The translations under genes and the position numbers were made by a program. Below the pieces are notes generated by a model. It did not search any database and was not told the origin of the DNA. It saw only the letters and a program-made list of their open reading frames with translations. A DNA stretch of 64,000 nt from Stomorhina lunata. Taxonomy: Eukaryota; Arthropoda; Insecta; Diptera; Rhiniidae. Below, piece after piece: positions 36,283-46,985 of the stretch (positions are counted from its first letter, which is position 1; the number at the start of each line of letters is the position of its first letter). Where the stretch lies: assembly GCA_933228675.1 (NCBI GenBank), contig OW121740.1, positions 157,502,691 to 157,566,690 on the forward strand, written 5' to 3'.

Positions 36283-37715
36283 TGTCAGCATCTCTTGAGC
36301 GAGCTCTGTGGACCTCTGGACTGGCAACGCTGAAAATCTGGATGTGCGGGGGATTTTGGTGGCATTATGCCTGGCTAAGCCGGTAGAGGGCGTAAGGTCC
36401 ACCAGTCCAGCTACCCACGAATTGCTGATCAAAAAAAAAGGAAGTACAAAAATTCCCTATTCTCAACTCTTACTAATTTTGGCATTTTCTCTATAATCCC
36501 TAGCTATCGCGACCTCCTACTTCTTTGGCCTGCAGCTGATGGACTGCTGCAATGGCCTGACCACCCTCTTCCATGGCAGGTTCTCGGCCTATGAACGAAC
36601 CTGCCCCTATCATATACCCCTACAGCTTAAATACTACTCACTTACCTTTTTATTTTTGCTCCATATTTCCTTTTACTTATAGTCAATAGGTAGAGCCAAC
36701 TTCCATGTTTTTTTTTGTTGTTGTTGTTAGTGTCCGAATGTCAGTTTAAGGTCAAAAAAAAAAAAAGAATTCGGTTTTGTTGCCGGTTTACTCGTACGAA
36801 ATAAAGGAATAGCGTAGTTTGGACCCAATATACGCCTCGTTATCACAATTTTGACAAATCCGTTTACTAACCCGTAGCGGCCTTTTTTTTAAAACTAAAC
36901 TTCTTTTTTTTGTGTTTTTTTTTTTGTCTGGGTCGTAAGTGTTCTGTCCGTCCGGAAGTTGTATTTGGGCTCCTTTGGAAGATTTGATTACTTTTGATCG
37001 CTTAAGATAACCAAATATTTTTTTTGTGTATTTTCTGTAAATTTGATGTGTATTTTTCGAATATTTTATGTGAATTTTGCTCATGTATATTTCATGTGTT
37101 TTGTGTATAATTTTATATTTTTTTTTGTATGTATGTTTGTTTTTCTTGTGTGTGGGGTTTTTTTTTTAGTTTTATTCAAGGCGAATTCATTACAGGTGGT
37201 GGTAAGAATACAACAAATACAACATGACAAAATGAAACCCCATGTTGTTCTTGTAGTTTTGCTTACATTTTGTCAAATTTTTGTATGTAAAATTTCAAGG
37301 CGAATTCATCAGCTGGGCTCTTGATATCACTTTCATTATTACACTATGGTTTTATTCAAATTTTTATTTATTTTTCAATTTTTGTAGTTAAAGTTTAAAT
37401 AAAGAGATATAAAAAATATTTTTGACAAAAAAAACTCAATAAGACACTTGAGTCTTGTTCACTCTTTTATTCTTCTTTTTTTTTTTTTTATTTCAAAATA
37501 GATCGATATTTCACATTTCACATTCAATCCCCCAGTGCTCATTTTTCATTTGTCCTTCTCCTAGCTTAAATCTCTTTTCTCCCGTTCCTCCCGCCTTTTT
37601 TTTAATTCTGGCAGACATCTTTTTTATCATTTTATTTTTTTCAATTCCCCTTGTTCCGACCTGATTCTTCTTCTTTTTTTTTGTGTAACATTTAACCCGT
37701 TCAGGGGACACGACA
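36283..37715 (-). repeat. 3' LTR of the gypsy-like element (with 180-bp extra segment)
   Basis: Matches the other LTR throughout except for a 180-bp segment at about 37178-37357. That segment is bounded by an 11-bp direct repeat GTTTTATTCAA that is single-copy in the other LTR. It contains a short signal-peptide-like frame (see separate entry). Confidence 0.93.
37232..37324 (+). other. Signal-peptide-like frame in the LTR insertion
   Basis: On the plus strand ATG 37232 opens MKPHVVLVVLLTFCQIF, typical of a secretory signal, followed by GTATGTAAA, a good splice-donor sequence. The whole frame is only 30 codons. The extra segment also contains AAGGCGAATTCAT twice (37177 and 37299). It may be a displaced host first exon, or chance. 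Confidence 0.3.
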
Positions 37716-38017
37716 AACCCAACCACTCCGGAAGTCAACCCGTTGATTCTGGATGGGAGGGAAAATATAAATGAATACCCTTGTTAAAAAAAATATAAAT
37801 AAAACTTCACGGTAACGCTGGCCGTAAATACGACTCTGTAAAAAAAAATCGCTATTGTTACAAAAAACGCTAGATTGCCATCATTGATCCGAACGGGAGG
37901 AGGAGGAATATAAAAAAAAACGTGTCTACAGAAAGAGGAAGCAGCCGAACTTGTTGTAGGTAATTTTATAAAAAAAAAAATTTTTAAATATGTTTTTATT
38001 AATATTTTCTGTTTCTT
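37716..38017. other. Region between captured Vps13 piece and 3' LTR
   Basis: No polypurine tract of classical form is obvious next to the LTR. On the plus strand CTTGTTGTAG/GTAATT at about 37961 would be a splice donor matching the acceptor at 40054, so the mor-Vps13 piece may sit inside an intron of the antisense exons. Confidence 0.35.
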
Positions 38018-38034
38018 TTTTTTTTTTTTTTTAG

Positions 38035-39748
38035 GTTCTTTCTTTGTCATCTCTTTTTTTATCTTCAGATTCGTGTTTGGATTTGTATGGGGATTTTGTA
38101 AGATATTTATCATCTTCATTAGAGAGGTCTTTAATTTCTTCATACATATTTACAGATGGCAGCGCGCCGCCAGCGTTAGGATCTTCATCCTCTTTGTCAG
38201 CGCTAGTACCAGCAATACCACTACTTGACAATTCAAACGAAGGATTAAATTTTCCAGAAATTGAAGCTTTCTCAACATTTTTCCATATGAATATCCATGA
38301 TTGTAAAACTAATGTTTAACAGCGATTTTCCCGCTGTAGTAACTCGAATCAATTGCAACATGTTGCTCTTCATTTTTTTTACGGGTTTTATACGAACTAA
38401 GGCTAATAGCTCCGAGTTTTGCTTTGGCCAACATTTCAAAAGTTCTCTGCGCAAAGAACACTTCTAATTGTAAAACCTGAAATGCAAAAAAGGTTTCCTG
38501 ATTAAAGACGCTTGTAGAGCTACGTGTCTCTACGAACTCCGACTCTCCTGAATGTTGTGATGGTGTTTGAAACTCGATCGAATCATCGCTTAAAGGAGAA
38601 TCAACGTCAAATACAGCCCTGACCAAAGAAATGCTAAATTCCTTTAAAGCAAAATTGACTTCAAGACTAGTATACTGGACAACTTCAGGTGTTAATGCAG
38701 ACGCAGCAGTCAATGTTTTACAACGTTCATCTTGATTTAAAATTTGTGGTATAGAGCGCATGTGTGTCGAATTACTAGCACTCTTTAAGATGTTCGTTTT
38801 TAATTGCTCGACTGGAGTTTCCTTTTCGGGCAATGGTATGCTCATCGCTACTTCTAATGCTTCGAATACTCTATCATCTGTCAAATTAAGGTTAATGGCT
38901 GGCAAAAGTATATCTATTTTTGACTTTGGTAACCACGTATCATCATCAAATACACACAAATCTGCATCAATTAGAACAGATATTGGCTGCAACAAATGCA
39001 TATCGCATATGCTAAATTCTCTCATACACAATTCACAATCGTCTTCTGGCTTAGCAAGCAGTATCTATGTTTTCAATGGAAATATCATAACGGTCATATG
39101 CTTTATTCTTTATCGTTTTCATTATTTCGTCCTGATCTTTACCTACTTGGAACATGGTTACCACATCTTTCGACTTCGTCGCATACTCATCGTCATTCCA
39201 GTTCACATATACGGACAAAGAATCCAAATTAACTAACTTGGAGACGTGTCTTATAACGCCATCAACAAAGCCTTTTTCCCAATTGGCGTCTGTTGTAAAG
39301 ACTTCGAAATTGTGCAGTGTTATACCGAAAGAAAAAAACTTGCCTCCCATCGCTTTATCTTCGTATCTAATGTGAACATTGGATATTTTCACTTGAATAT
39401 TGTTAACGGTACGAGCCACTAACTTTTCAATATACGAAGGATCAGCTTCATTTTCATCTTTTGTCCATTCTTTTCCAAAAGCTTTATCAATGTTCTTCAG
39501 AGCAATTTGCTTTTGTTCAAATTCCATTTTTTGCTCTTTCTCGGCATCATAGGCCAAACTTTGTTTAGGTGATACCAGTAAAAAGAAATCTTCGCTATTT
39601 GCAACTACAGGTTTGTTGTATAAGGATTTCCATAGTATTTGCAAGACCAATTTACCAAAATGACCGTAAACTAGTTGGATAGGCAAATCTAAATCGTCCA
39701 ACGCATTTGCACATACACTTAAGTTGTTGAGAACAATATCACCTTCCT
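38035..39748 (-). pseudogene. Vps13: Vps13 fragment, intronless, frameshifted, internally deleted
   Basis: Starts EGDIVLNN, then NALDDLDLPIQLVYGHFGKL, KISNVHIRYEDKAMGGKFFS and further chorein-domain sequence of the lipid-transfer protein Vps13. After VNWNDDEYA it appears to jump over some 300 residues to a later block (KNKAYDRYDISIEN). A one-base frameshift near 39050 leads to LLQPISVLIDADL, LPAINLNLTDDRV and AMSIPLPE. A second frame change near 38310 leads to GIAGTSADKEDEDPNAGGAL, which I cannot assign and may be a third source. It ends in an A17 tract (minus strand, 38018-38034). No introns over 1.7 kb, which suggests an RNA origin. Confidence 0.8.
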
Positions 39749-39996
39749 TCCAAGAAACACTTCATCGGTATACTCGTTGCTGACGGCTCGGTGGAATTCT
39801 TGCCAAGTTTTGCTTCAACATATTGAAGAAATTGTATTAACAGCTGGGACCATGATTCCTTTGTTATGGGCTCATTGCTACTGGCGAAGTATTTTTTACA
39901 ATTTTTCTGTAGCCATAGACGTATAGAATCAGAACCTTGCAATGCTTCTGGCGAGTTATAACACTCGATATTTGGACTGCCGTCCTTTTTGGGATC
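39749..39996 (-). pseudogene. mor: moira (SMARCC1/2, BAF155/170) N-terminal fragment
   Basis: The minus strand reads DPKKDGSPNIECYNSPEALQ, then SIRLWLQKNCKKYF, ESWSQLLIQFLQYVEAKLGK and IPMKCFLE. This aligns with residues roughly 5-85 of the SWI/SNF core subunit Moira, whose N-terminal module has the same order of blocks. The start codon and everything after CFL are missing. At the last codon the frame changes and Vps13 sequence begins without an intron or spacer, with GGAAGGAA at the joint. A T-rich tract (plus strand) bounds the other end. It is a fragment, not a functional gene, and sits in element sense. Confidence 0.8.
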
Positions 39997-40054
39997 TTTT
40001 TTTTATTTTTATAATACTAATTGACTAATTCCATATTTTCCCCTTTTTTTTCAG

Positions 40055-40335
40055 TTGTGATCGTAAAACCTTTTACAGCCAAGATTTTCATCATTCTTTC
40101 CAAGACTGTCAGGAGTTGAAGGTAAGTTTTAAACTTTTGACAAACAAACCACTTTTTAATGGTTATTTTATAGGTCTTTCTATAGGATTTATTAAACGAA
40201 ATTTTGAATCCTATGTTTTTCGGTAGCTAATAATTTATGTTCCTTTTTCAGGCCACCCCTTACTTCCATCGAACATCTGATGCTCTTCCTCATGCTCGTG
40301 CTTTCCCATCGAAGACATTTTACTGGATTAATAAG
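40055..40335 (+). other. Two spliced host-like exons, antisense in the LTR element
   Basis: Exons 40055-40121 and 40252-40335 each have a polypyrimidine tract and CAG acceptor and a GTAAG donor. They join in phase 0 to about 50 open codons: CDRKTFYSQDFHHSFQDC and QELK from the first, ATPYFHRTSDALPHARAF and PSKTFYWINK from the second. A branch-like CTAAT lies upstream of the first acceptor. I do not recognise the protein. These look like exons of a plus-strand host gene carried inside the element with introns intact, as expected if captured in antisense. Confidence 0.55.
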
Positions 40336-40339
40336 GTAA

Positions 40340-41460
40340 GTAACTAAACCATTTTTTTTTTTAGATTTATTTAATTATATTGTTATTTAGTTATATTCGG
40401 TTAATTAAAATTTAAAATTAGATCACCAACGAGTAAAATAAATTCTTAGTCGTAAGCCTTTAATTATAAATTTCAAATAAACCGAACCGCAAAAAAAAAT
40501 AATATCTAAAATTTAAATTTCAAAGCTTGCTTTGTTTCTTTCTGGTACTGGTTTAATAAGGTTTGTACTAGTGCCCAAAATCGGTTTGCTTTTTTGGTAT
40601 ATCTTTTTAATCAGACATCTAAATATTTCTGAGTGAAATACTAGATGCAATTACATTAAATTTACTTAGACTTGCTGTAAGATCAGACTCAGATTTATGT
40701 TGTCTGCCAGATGTCTAACAGTTCCCAGCTTCTTAATGGCATAGTTCCGCTAGAGCGTTATAAAGGTACTGCATCAATGGTATGACAACGGTTACAAAAC
40801 GTAACCAGCTAGAAATGTAAGCGCTATGGTTGTGTAAAATAATGTACTTCTGGTTAAAAAAAAGGTGCCAAAAACCAAACCGATCCTGAGTTCCTTTGCA
40901 AATCTTAAACCATGATCCGGCCTTTGGTTAAAAAAAAACATTTTGATTTACCAAACAGAACACTTCAAACAATCGTTTCTAGTGGACTATAGATAAATAG
41001 AAAAACTTAACGAAGTAGAACTTTAACTTTTTAGACTCGAAAGTTATTCAGTTTAAATTAATTCATATTTCGAATCTAAAATAAAATCTAAACCTAACAA
41101 AGGTAGTTCTTAAACTATATTTTATTTTAAGTATTTGCTAGTATTTAATTAACTATATTTAAAATAAAAATTATTTAAAAAAATTGTACTTCAAGCGTTT
41201 TAAAAATTAAAGGCCCTAAAATTCATTTCTCTATTTACGCCTAAAAAAATTAATCTAAAAGAAAAGAACTAAAAAGAAAAAAAAAAATAATACTAACTAC
41301 AAAAAAAACTATGTCGTAGGGAGTGACTACAGGGAGTATAAGCATACAATTAGAAAAATACCCATTACACCAGATATTTGGAATATGAAGAGGTCTAGGG
41401 GCTAAACTTAAAAAAAAACAATAGAAGAAGAAAATTTGGTAAGGTATAGAGAAAAGGAAA
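40340..41460. other. Retrotransposon interior between pol and captured sequence
   Basis: AT-rich DNA without a recognisable frame, lying just 3' of pol on the minus strand. A stretch near 40650-40930 is less AT-rich but I cannot assign it. No env. Confidence 0.4.
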
Positions 41461-41464
41461 GTAC

Positions 41465-44400
41465 TTATTGTTTGATGTCTTTTGCGTGGTACACACCGAT
41501 TGTCTTCCCCTGCAGATCTTCTAGCTCGTAGTAGCAATTCCCGACCGGACGAACGATACGACATTTCAAAAACTTCTTCCCCATTTTTGCGTTATACAGT
41601 TTACTGGAGTCACTGAGAGCGAAATTGCGCCTAAACACTTCTTGACCCGGTTTGAATTGAACTTTGCGTGCCCGTTTATTATATTGCTTTGCTCTAAGAG
41701 CATAGCTTTTGGATAAATTTTCTCGGATTTTATTACGAATAAGATCGTGCTTTATAGATTTCGGTAAGAAATTCGCCTCAGTGTCTTCCATAAGCTGTAG
41801 TTTCCTTGCCAATTTATATACGCTCCCATGAGTAATCATATTCGACCCAAACAAAGCGAAGTAAGGAGTCATACCAATCGATGTGTGCACTGATGACCTA
41901 AGAGCACACTCAATCTCTGAGAGATGGTTATCCCAATCTCTCTGGTCATCCTTCAAATAAGATCTAATTGCTGCCAGGATCGATTGATTGACTCTCTCCG
42001 ACGCATTTGCTTGGGGCGAATAGATTGCCGTTTTCATATGCTTTACTCCAAAACTCTCAATCATTTCTCCAAATTCTTTTGACACAAATTGGCTGCCATT
42101 ATCGGAGAGAATTATTTCTGGCACTCCAAATTTGTGGAAAACTTCCGTCACCAGAAATCGTACCACATTTTTGTTATTTGCCTTGGCCATCGCTTTTAGC
42201 AACACAAATTTAGAGAAATGGTCAAGAACAATGAAAATAAAACAATTTCCAGATTTTGAGCGTACATATGGTCCTAGGAAGTCGATATAGACTTTCTGGA
42301 AGGGCCTGACAATATCGGTGACATTCTCAGCCATTGGCGGTCGAAGGACTTGGTTAGAGCTTTTGCTCTCTTTACAAACTACACATTTCTTCACGTATTC
42401 TTGAACGTGCCTGGTCATATTTGGCCAGAAAAAGTACTCACGTAATCGTTTTAATGTTTTATGAAAACCTCCATGACTGGAAATTGGGGGATCGTGAGCT
42501 TTGGCAATAAGCTCTTCCTTTAATGCTGAAGGAACCCAGAGCTTCCATGAAAAATCTTCAGAACATTCGTCGCCCGCATAGTGAACGGTACGTTTATATA
42601 TAAAATTATCCGCTACTTTTATATCTGGTACATTATTTTCATTATCTTTTATTTCTTTTATCAATTCCAGATACTCTTCAGAAGAAAAAGCAGGCGATTC
42701 GAGGTCAATGAGTCGCTTGACGTCAACAACAATTTCCTCCATGTTGTAGCGAGAGAGAGTGTCTGGTACTATGTTTTTGCTCCCTTGGCGATGTTCAATG
42801 TCGAACGTATAGGATTGAAGTAGCAGGCTCCATCGTGCTAACCTTCCACTGAGCTCTTTGTTGGACATAAGCCACTTGAGACTCGAGTGGTCAGTTATAA
42901 TAGAGAATGGCATCAATTCTATATACGCACGGAATTTTTTGATGGCCATAACTACTGCCAGACACTCTCGCTCCGTCACAGAGTAATTACGTTGAGCACT
43001 AGTCAACTTTTGCGACATAAACGCGATCGGGTGTTCTCCCTCTACCTCATCTTTTTGAAAAAGTACCGCACCGATACCGATATCCGACGCGTCACACTGA
43101 ACAAAGAAGTGCTTTGAGAAGTCTGGATGACGCAGTACCGGACTCGAGGTAAGAGCTTCCTTTAACTTATTAAATGCGATTTTGGCCTCCTCCGTAAAGT
43201 TAAACACCCGCGATTTCTTCAAAGTTTCGAAAACTGGGTTAGCTATGGTCGCGTAATCTTTTATAAATCGGCGATACCAGCCGGTAGTCCCCATAAATCC
43301 GCGCACTTGCCTGGGTGTCTTGGGATAAGGAAACTCCAATATCGAGGATATCTTGTCAGGGTCAGGTTTTAGCATACCGCCGCCAACAATATATCCTAGA
43401 TATCGAAGCTCCTTAAAACAAAATTTGGATTTTTCAACGTTAATTGTCAATTTAGCCTTAGAAAGTAGCTCCGCCACCCGCTGAAGTATGTTTAGGTGGG
43501 TGTGGTAATCAGGAGTAACAATGAGAAGATCGTCCAGATACACAAATACTCGATCTCGCAAGTCGGAAGGGATCACTTTATCCATTAACCGACATAATCT
43601 TTGGGCTGCATTACACAACCCAAAAGGCATGACCGTGAAGTGATAAAGTGGTCTCCCTGGCACTGTAAAAGCAGTTTTCTCACGACTCTGTATATCCAGT
43701 GGGATTTGCCAGAAAGCATCTTTCAAATCCACACTAGATATATAGTGCGTGTCACCCAGTCTGCTAAGCAATCCTTCTATATGCGGAAGTGGATAAGCGT
43801 CCTTGACTGTGAGCGCATTGAGCTTTCGCGCGTCCAAACAAAGCCTGTTCTTGGTGCCTTTGCGCACTAGTGTCACTGGATTATTCCAGGGGCTTTGACT
43901 TGTCTCAATAACGCCCATAGCAAGCATCCTATCCAATTCAGCATACATAAGTTTTTGCACAGCAGGGGACACTGGGTAATGTCTCTGCTTCACAGGCGCT
44001 GCGTCTTGCGTATCTATTAGATGCGTCTCTAATTCCGTCTTCCCAAGTCCTTTTTCCACAAATGAAGGAAACTTAGCGATAGTAACTTCCAACAACTTTC
44101 TGTCCTGATCACAAAGTATATGCATTAAAGGATTCATCGGATTTTCGCCCGATTCCTCACTCCAAAGCATATCATTTGAGGTCAAGCTATCTAAATTGAC
44201 AATCAAACGAAACGCTTTCATAAAATCGACACCCAGGAAAAGAGCTCTCTTCAAGGTCGGAACAAGGTAGAAAGTGATCTCCCTTTCTACTCTATTGTAC
44301 CTTATGTTTGCTTTGAACCGACCTTGAATTTTATGAGACCTACCGTCTGCAGTTTTCACGGTCGCTGGAAAACTGACTACCACAGCTCCCGCCTTCTTCA

Positions 44401-44848
44401 CGACATCGTAACATCCTTCGCCGAGAACCGTTACAGTTGCACCACTGTCTAGAAGACCTTCAATCTCTACCCCGTTGATAGAGATACGGGTGTACAAACG
44501 GGTATCTTCGCCTTCGTATAAAGATACGTTGGCGATCTCACGCCTAAGTTCTTTTCTCTTCCTATACCGTTCTCGCGTTTTCTCTATCCTACTTTTTCCA
44601 AAAATTCTCTTCCTAGCTTCTTCATATTCTTTAATCCTTACATGTAATGGTTTCATTTCCCTAACTCTAGACTCTCCTGCCTTTTCACTTAACCTAACAT
44701 TACTATTTAGCAAGATTTTGACGATCCCTTTATCCTTCTCTTTCTCCAGGTCATCGAAATCCTCCAGCCTACCTACTGGGATGTGGAACTCGGACTTTGT
44801 TCCCCAGTCAACTGGTCCGTTTTCTTGTTTCCCGTGCATCTGGGACAC
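41465..44848 (-). CDS. pol: Pol polyprotein: protease, RT, RNase H, integrase
   Basis: An uninterrupted frame of 1127 codons. In order: aspartic protease with LLDSGATVTVLG (about residues 130-145); reverse transcriptase with SPWNNPVTLVRK, a central VMPFGLCNAAQ and the active-site box YLDDLLIV; connection and RNase H with QCDASDIGIGAVLF and ITDHSSLKWLM. The integrase follows, with a zinc-binding HGGFHKT...CVVCKES region and a DDE core containing IDFLGPY and LSDNGSQF, and a C-terminal region ending YHAKDIKQ. Typical Ty3/gypsy order. The first ATG is probably not used; expression likely follows the -1 shift from gag, and the pol frame overlaps gag by 76 bases. It is open throughout, so it was selected until recently. 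Confidence 0.95.
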   Translation of the reverse strand: MSQMHGKQENGPVDWGTKSEFHIPVGRLEDFDDLEKEKDKGIVKILLNSNVRLSEKAGESRVREMKPLHVRIKEYEEARKRIFGKSRIEKTRERYRKRKELRREIANVSLYEGEDTRLYTRISINGVEIEGLLDSGATVTVLGEGCYDVVKKAGAVVVSFPATVKTADGRSHKIQGRFKANIRYNRVEREITFYLVPTLKRALFLGVDFMKAFRLIVNLDSLTSNDMLWSEESGENPMNPLMHILCDQDRKLLEVTIAKFPSFVEKGLGKTELETHLIDTQDAAPVKQRHYPVSPAVQKLMYAELDRMLAMGVIETSQSPWNNPVTLVRKGTKNRLCLDARKLNALTVKDAYPLPHIEGLLSRLGDTHYISSVDLKDAFWQIPLDIQSREKTAFTVPGRPLYHFTVMPFGLCNAAQRLCRLMDKVIPSDLRDRVFVYLDDLLIVTPDYHTHLNILQRVAELLSKAKLTINVEKSKFCFKELRYLGYIVGGGMLKPDPDKISSILEFPYPKTPRQVRGFMGTTGWYRRFIKDYATIANPVFETLKKSRVFNFTEEAKIAFNKLKEALTSSPVLRHPDFSKHFFVQCDASDIGIGAVLFQKDEVEGEHPIAFMSQKLTSAQRNYSVTERECLAVVMAIKKFRAYIELMPFSIITDHSSLKWLMSNKELSGRLARWSLLLQSYTFDIEHRQGSKNIVPDTLSRYNMEEIVVDVKRLIDLESPAFSSEEYLELIKEIKDNENNVPDIKVADNFIYKRTVHYAGDECSEDFSWKLWVPSALKEELIAKAHDPPISSHGGFHKTLKRLREYFFWPNMTRHVQEYVKKCVVCKESKSSNQVLRPPMAENVTDIVRPFQKVYIDFLGPYVRSKSGNCFIFIVLDHFSKFVLLKAMAKANNKNVVRFLVTEVFHKFGVPEIILSDNGSQFVSKEFGEMIESFGVKHMKTAIYSPQANASERVNQSILAAIRSYLKDDQRDWDNHLSEIECALRSSVHTSIGMTPYFALFGSNMITHGSVYKLARKLQLMEDTEANFLPKSIKHDLIRNKIRENLSKSYALRAKQYNKRARKVQFKPGQEVFRRNFALSDSSKLYNAKMGKKFLKCRIVRPVGNCYYELEDLQGKTIGVYHAKDIKQ

Positions 44849-46251
44849 TTCGGGGTAACAGTATTATCCATTCCACATTTAAAACAAAATAAACGTCTAC
44901 TTGTGGATGGGCAATCCATGAAACCATGGCCAGTTTGCCTACAATTCCAGCAGATGTACCGAGATGTGGTGACCGCATCGATATTCCCTTCTTCCGCTAT
45001 CGGAACCTCCTCATATGCCACCTCGTGAACTTTTGTGGCTACCTGGCGTGAACCATATGTTGGGCGTTGGCTACTTAGCAGTAGTTCAGCCTTTTTACAT
45101 TCCGTTCGGAAATGGCTAAGTCCAAACATTCGGATTGGGAACACCAGCTGAGCCATTGATGTGCCTAAATTCATTTTCATTATGTCTATCAAATCTGATT
45201 CATTAATTGGATTAGCTTGTTGACTACGCAGGCGGAGGACGGAGTTGTAGAAGTCCTCGAATGATTCCTGTGGCTTTTGTCGCCGATCCATAATTTGCCG
45301 CTGGATCTCAAGGTCACTTCCAAATCTTCTAAAGCGATTTATGACTGCTTCTTTCAGTTCATCCCATGAGTGCGTAGTAGGCTGCAATCTTCTCTGCATC
45401 CAGTACCACTCCAACGCCTCTCCAGAGAGCAACTGATGAAATTGCCGGAGCACCTCAGACCAGCTGCTTCCATAGTCTTTCCGCATCTCCTCCACACGGA
45501 ACACAAACTCCTGAGCCCCCATGGTTTTAGTCGTACCATCAAAATGAATACCCCACTTGTCCAGACCAGGCTTCCGGATGTTATGTTAATTCGAAGCTGG
45601 ATGCTGGAACTGTGGGTGAGTTCCGCCATGCTGGAAAGTACTGTTATGGTGGCTTGGAAAGAAAGTTGCGTTTTGGTTAGCTTGTGATTGATGGTAGCTG
45701 GCGTTTTGCCTGGGAATCTGAGTTTGATTCAGCGGTCTAGCAGGTGTTGTTGCCTCATACCCAGAATATTGCCCTTGTGGCTGTGGTTGATTGCCGAACA
45801 ATGTGGGAGCTGGCTGTAGATTCGGCATAGGCACATGAGCTGATCTTGACAAAGACCTGATGCTCTCTGCCACTATTTGGGGAACTATTTCGCGCAGCCT
45901 ATCCTCCATGTTGCGCATTATCTCCACTTGCCGCAATCCCACGGTAGAATCCACCATATTTTGGATATCTACCTCGTTACGTGGAGGTGGATTAGCCGCT
46001 GCCGCCCTCGTGCGAAACTCCTGCCGTACGTTCTGAGCCGTTATGCTGCTATATGCCGGGGAAGTAATCGATTCCACATAAGACCTGTGACCAATATTTG
46101 CATCCAAGGGTGGAGCCGAAATTGTGGTGGTTGTTGTTGTAGTTGTTGCCGTTGTTGTGGTAGTGAAAGCCTGGGTGCCGCCAAGGATTGGCCTGGAGGA
46201 AGTAGAAGAGGATTCGCCTTGCATCCTACTTGTTGCCCTAGTTTCTACCAT
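44773..46251 (-). pseudogene. gag: gag of the gypsy-like element, one in-frame stop
   Basis: A single frame from ATG 46251 to TAG 44773-44775, broken only by TAA at 45586-45588. The N-terminal part has a poly-Thr run and a Gln/Asn/Pro-rich segment. The part after the stop is the capsid-like region (KWGIHFDG, LSGEALEWYW, RFRRFGSD, FEDFYNSVLRLR), then a zinc knuckle CWNCRQTGHGFMDC (CX2CX4HX4C) and a second Cys cluster CFKCGMDNTVTPKCPRC. Gag forms the cytoplasmic particle. The stop separates the head from the capsid region. A downstream ATG at 45522 or suppression could still give capsid-nucleocapsid. It could also be a recent loss. Confidence 0.88.
44826..44832 (-). promoter_or_regulatory. -1 ribosomal frameshift site between gag and pol
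   Basis: The heptamer GGGAAAC lies in the gag-pol overlap and is phased G-GGA-AAC in the gag frame, the canonical X-XXY-YYZ arrangement. Slipping back one base leads directly into the pol frame (QENGPVDWGTK). A downstream pseudoknot was not evaluated. Confidence 0.7.
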
Positions 46252-46970
46252 TCTAATATATACTAAATATTATATTAATAATCCTTTTTCTTTTTATCAA
46301 AAGGATCTTCTCAATGTGAGGAACCAACTTATAACTCAAAGGTATGTAAAGTAAACAAATCAAGCTGAAATAAAATTTAATTTATTAATCTTTTTTCTTT
46401 TATTTATTTATAGGGTAGTGAGTATTATAAGCTGTAGGGATAAATGTGGCCAAAGAAATAAATCATCGACGACATCTAGGTATTAATTTTCTAAACATTT
46501 ATTTTTTTCAGTATAAAAGTTGAGAATAGAGACGAAAAACTGGAGGATGACCTCTGCAGAACTTAAACTTCCAATGGATCGACTATAGGATAAACTTCCC
46601 AAAGTTACCTCCTACGACTTATCCATCAAAAATTCAAGTTCTGTAAGTATCATCTTTTTGCTATTATTTTTGATTTTAACTAATATATTTCCTGCTTGTT
46701 ACTCTTTCCTCTAGAACATTGTAGCTAACATTATCTGAATCCAAATTCAACGATAATGTGACTTACACCTGTTCTTGAGAAAAGACTAATAGCAAGCCTC
46801 TCAAATTCTCTCCCTATAGGACCACGTCTTCCAGCGTCGCAAATACTAAACGACCTTCATTGATCATACTTAATATGACTTACGCTGGATGATGAAATCA
46901 TATTGGGTGAGAAGCTAAAAGTAAATAAAAAAACTGTGGAATTTGGAAACCCGAATTTCGGGCCCCCTTA
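46252..46970 (-). other. Untranslated leader of the gypsy-like element
   Basis: About 720 bp between the primer-binding site and the gag ATG. No open frame. Packaging signals would be expected here but cannot be identified by eye. Confidence 0.6.
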
Positions 46971-46981
46971 GTTGGGCGCCA
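46971..46981 (-). other. Primer-binding site, tRNA-Lys type
   Basis: The minus strand reads TGGCGCCCAAC four bases after the 5' LTR. It is complementary to the 3' end of insect lysine tRNA (GTTGGGCGCCA), as used by many Ty3/gypsy elements. Confidence 0.75.
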
Positions 46982-46985
46982 TTTT

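Noticed and set aside
36308..36496. 62-codon frame present in both LTRs (also 47011-47199)
   Set aside because: It repeats only because the LTRs are duplicates. No signal, domain or codon bias supports a protein.
37176..37310. AAGGCGAATTC twice, resembling a cloning-vector junction
   Set aside because: One base differs from the common vector sequence and the flanks are fly-like, so contamination is possible but not supported.
38760..39375. Plus-strand open frames opposite the Vps13 fragment
   Set aside because: They are antisense shadows of the Vps13 reading frame.
37716..41460. Possible env gene of the LTR element
   Set aside because: No long frame with signal, furin site and transmembrane segment exists between pol and the LTR; the region is host-derived or anonymous.
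42007..46354. Several plus-strand frames of 70-130 codons
   Set aside because: All are antisense to gag or pol and show no domain.
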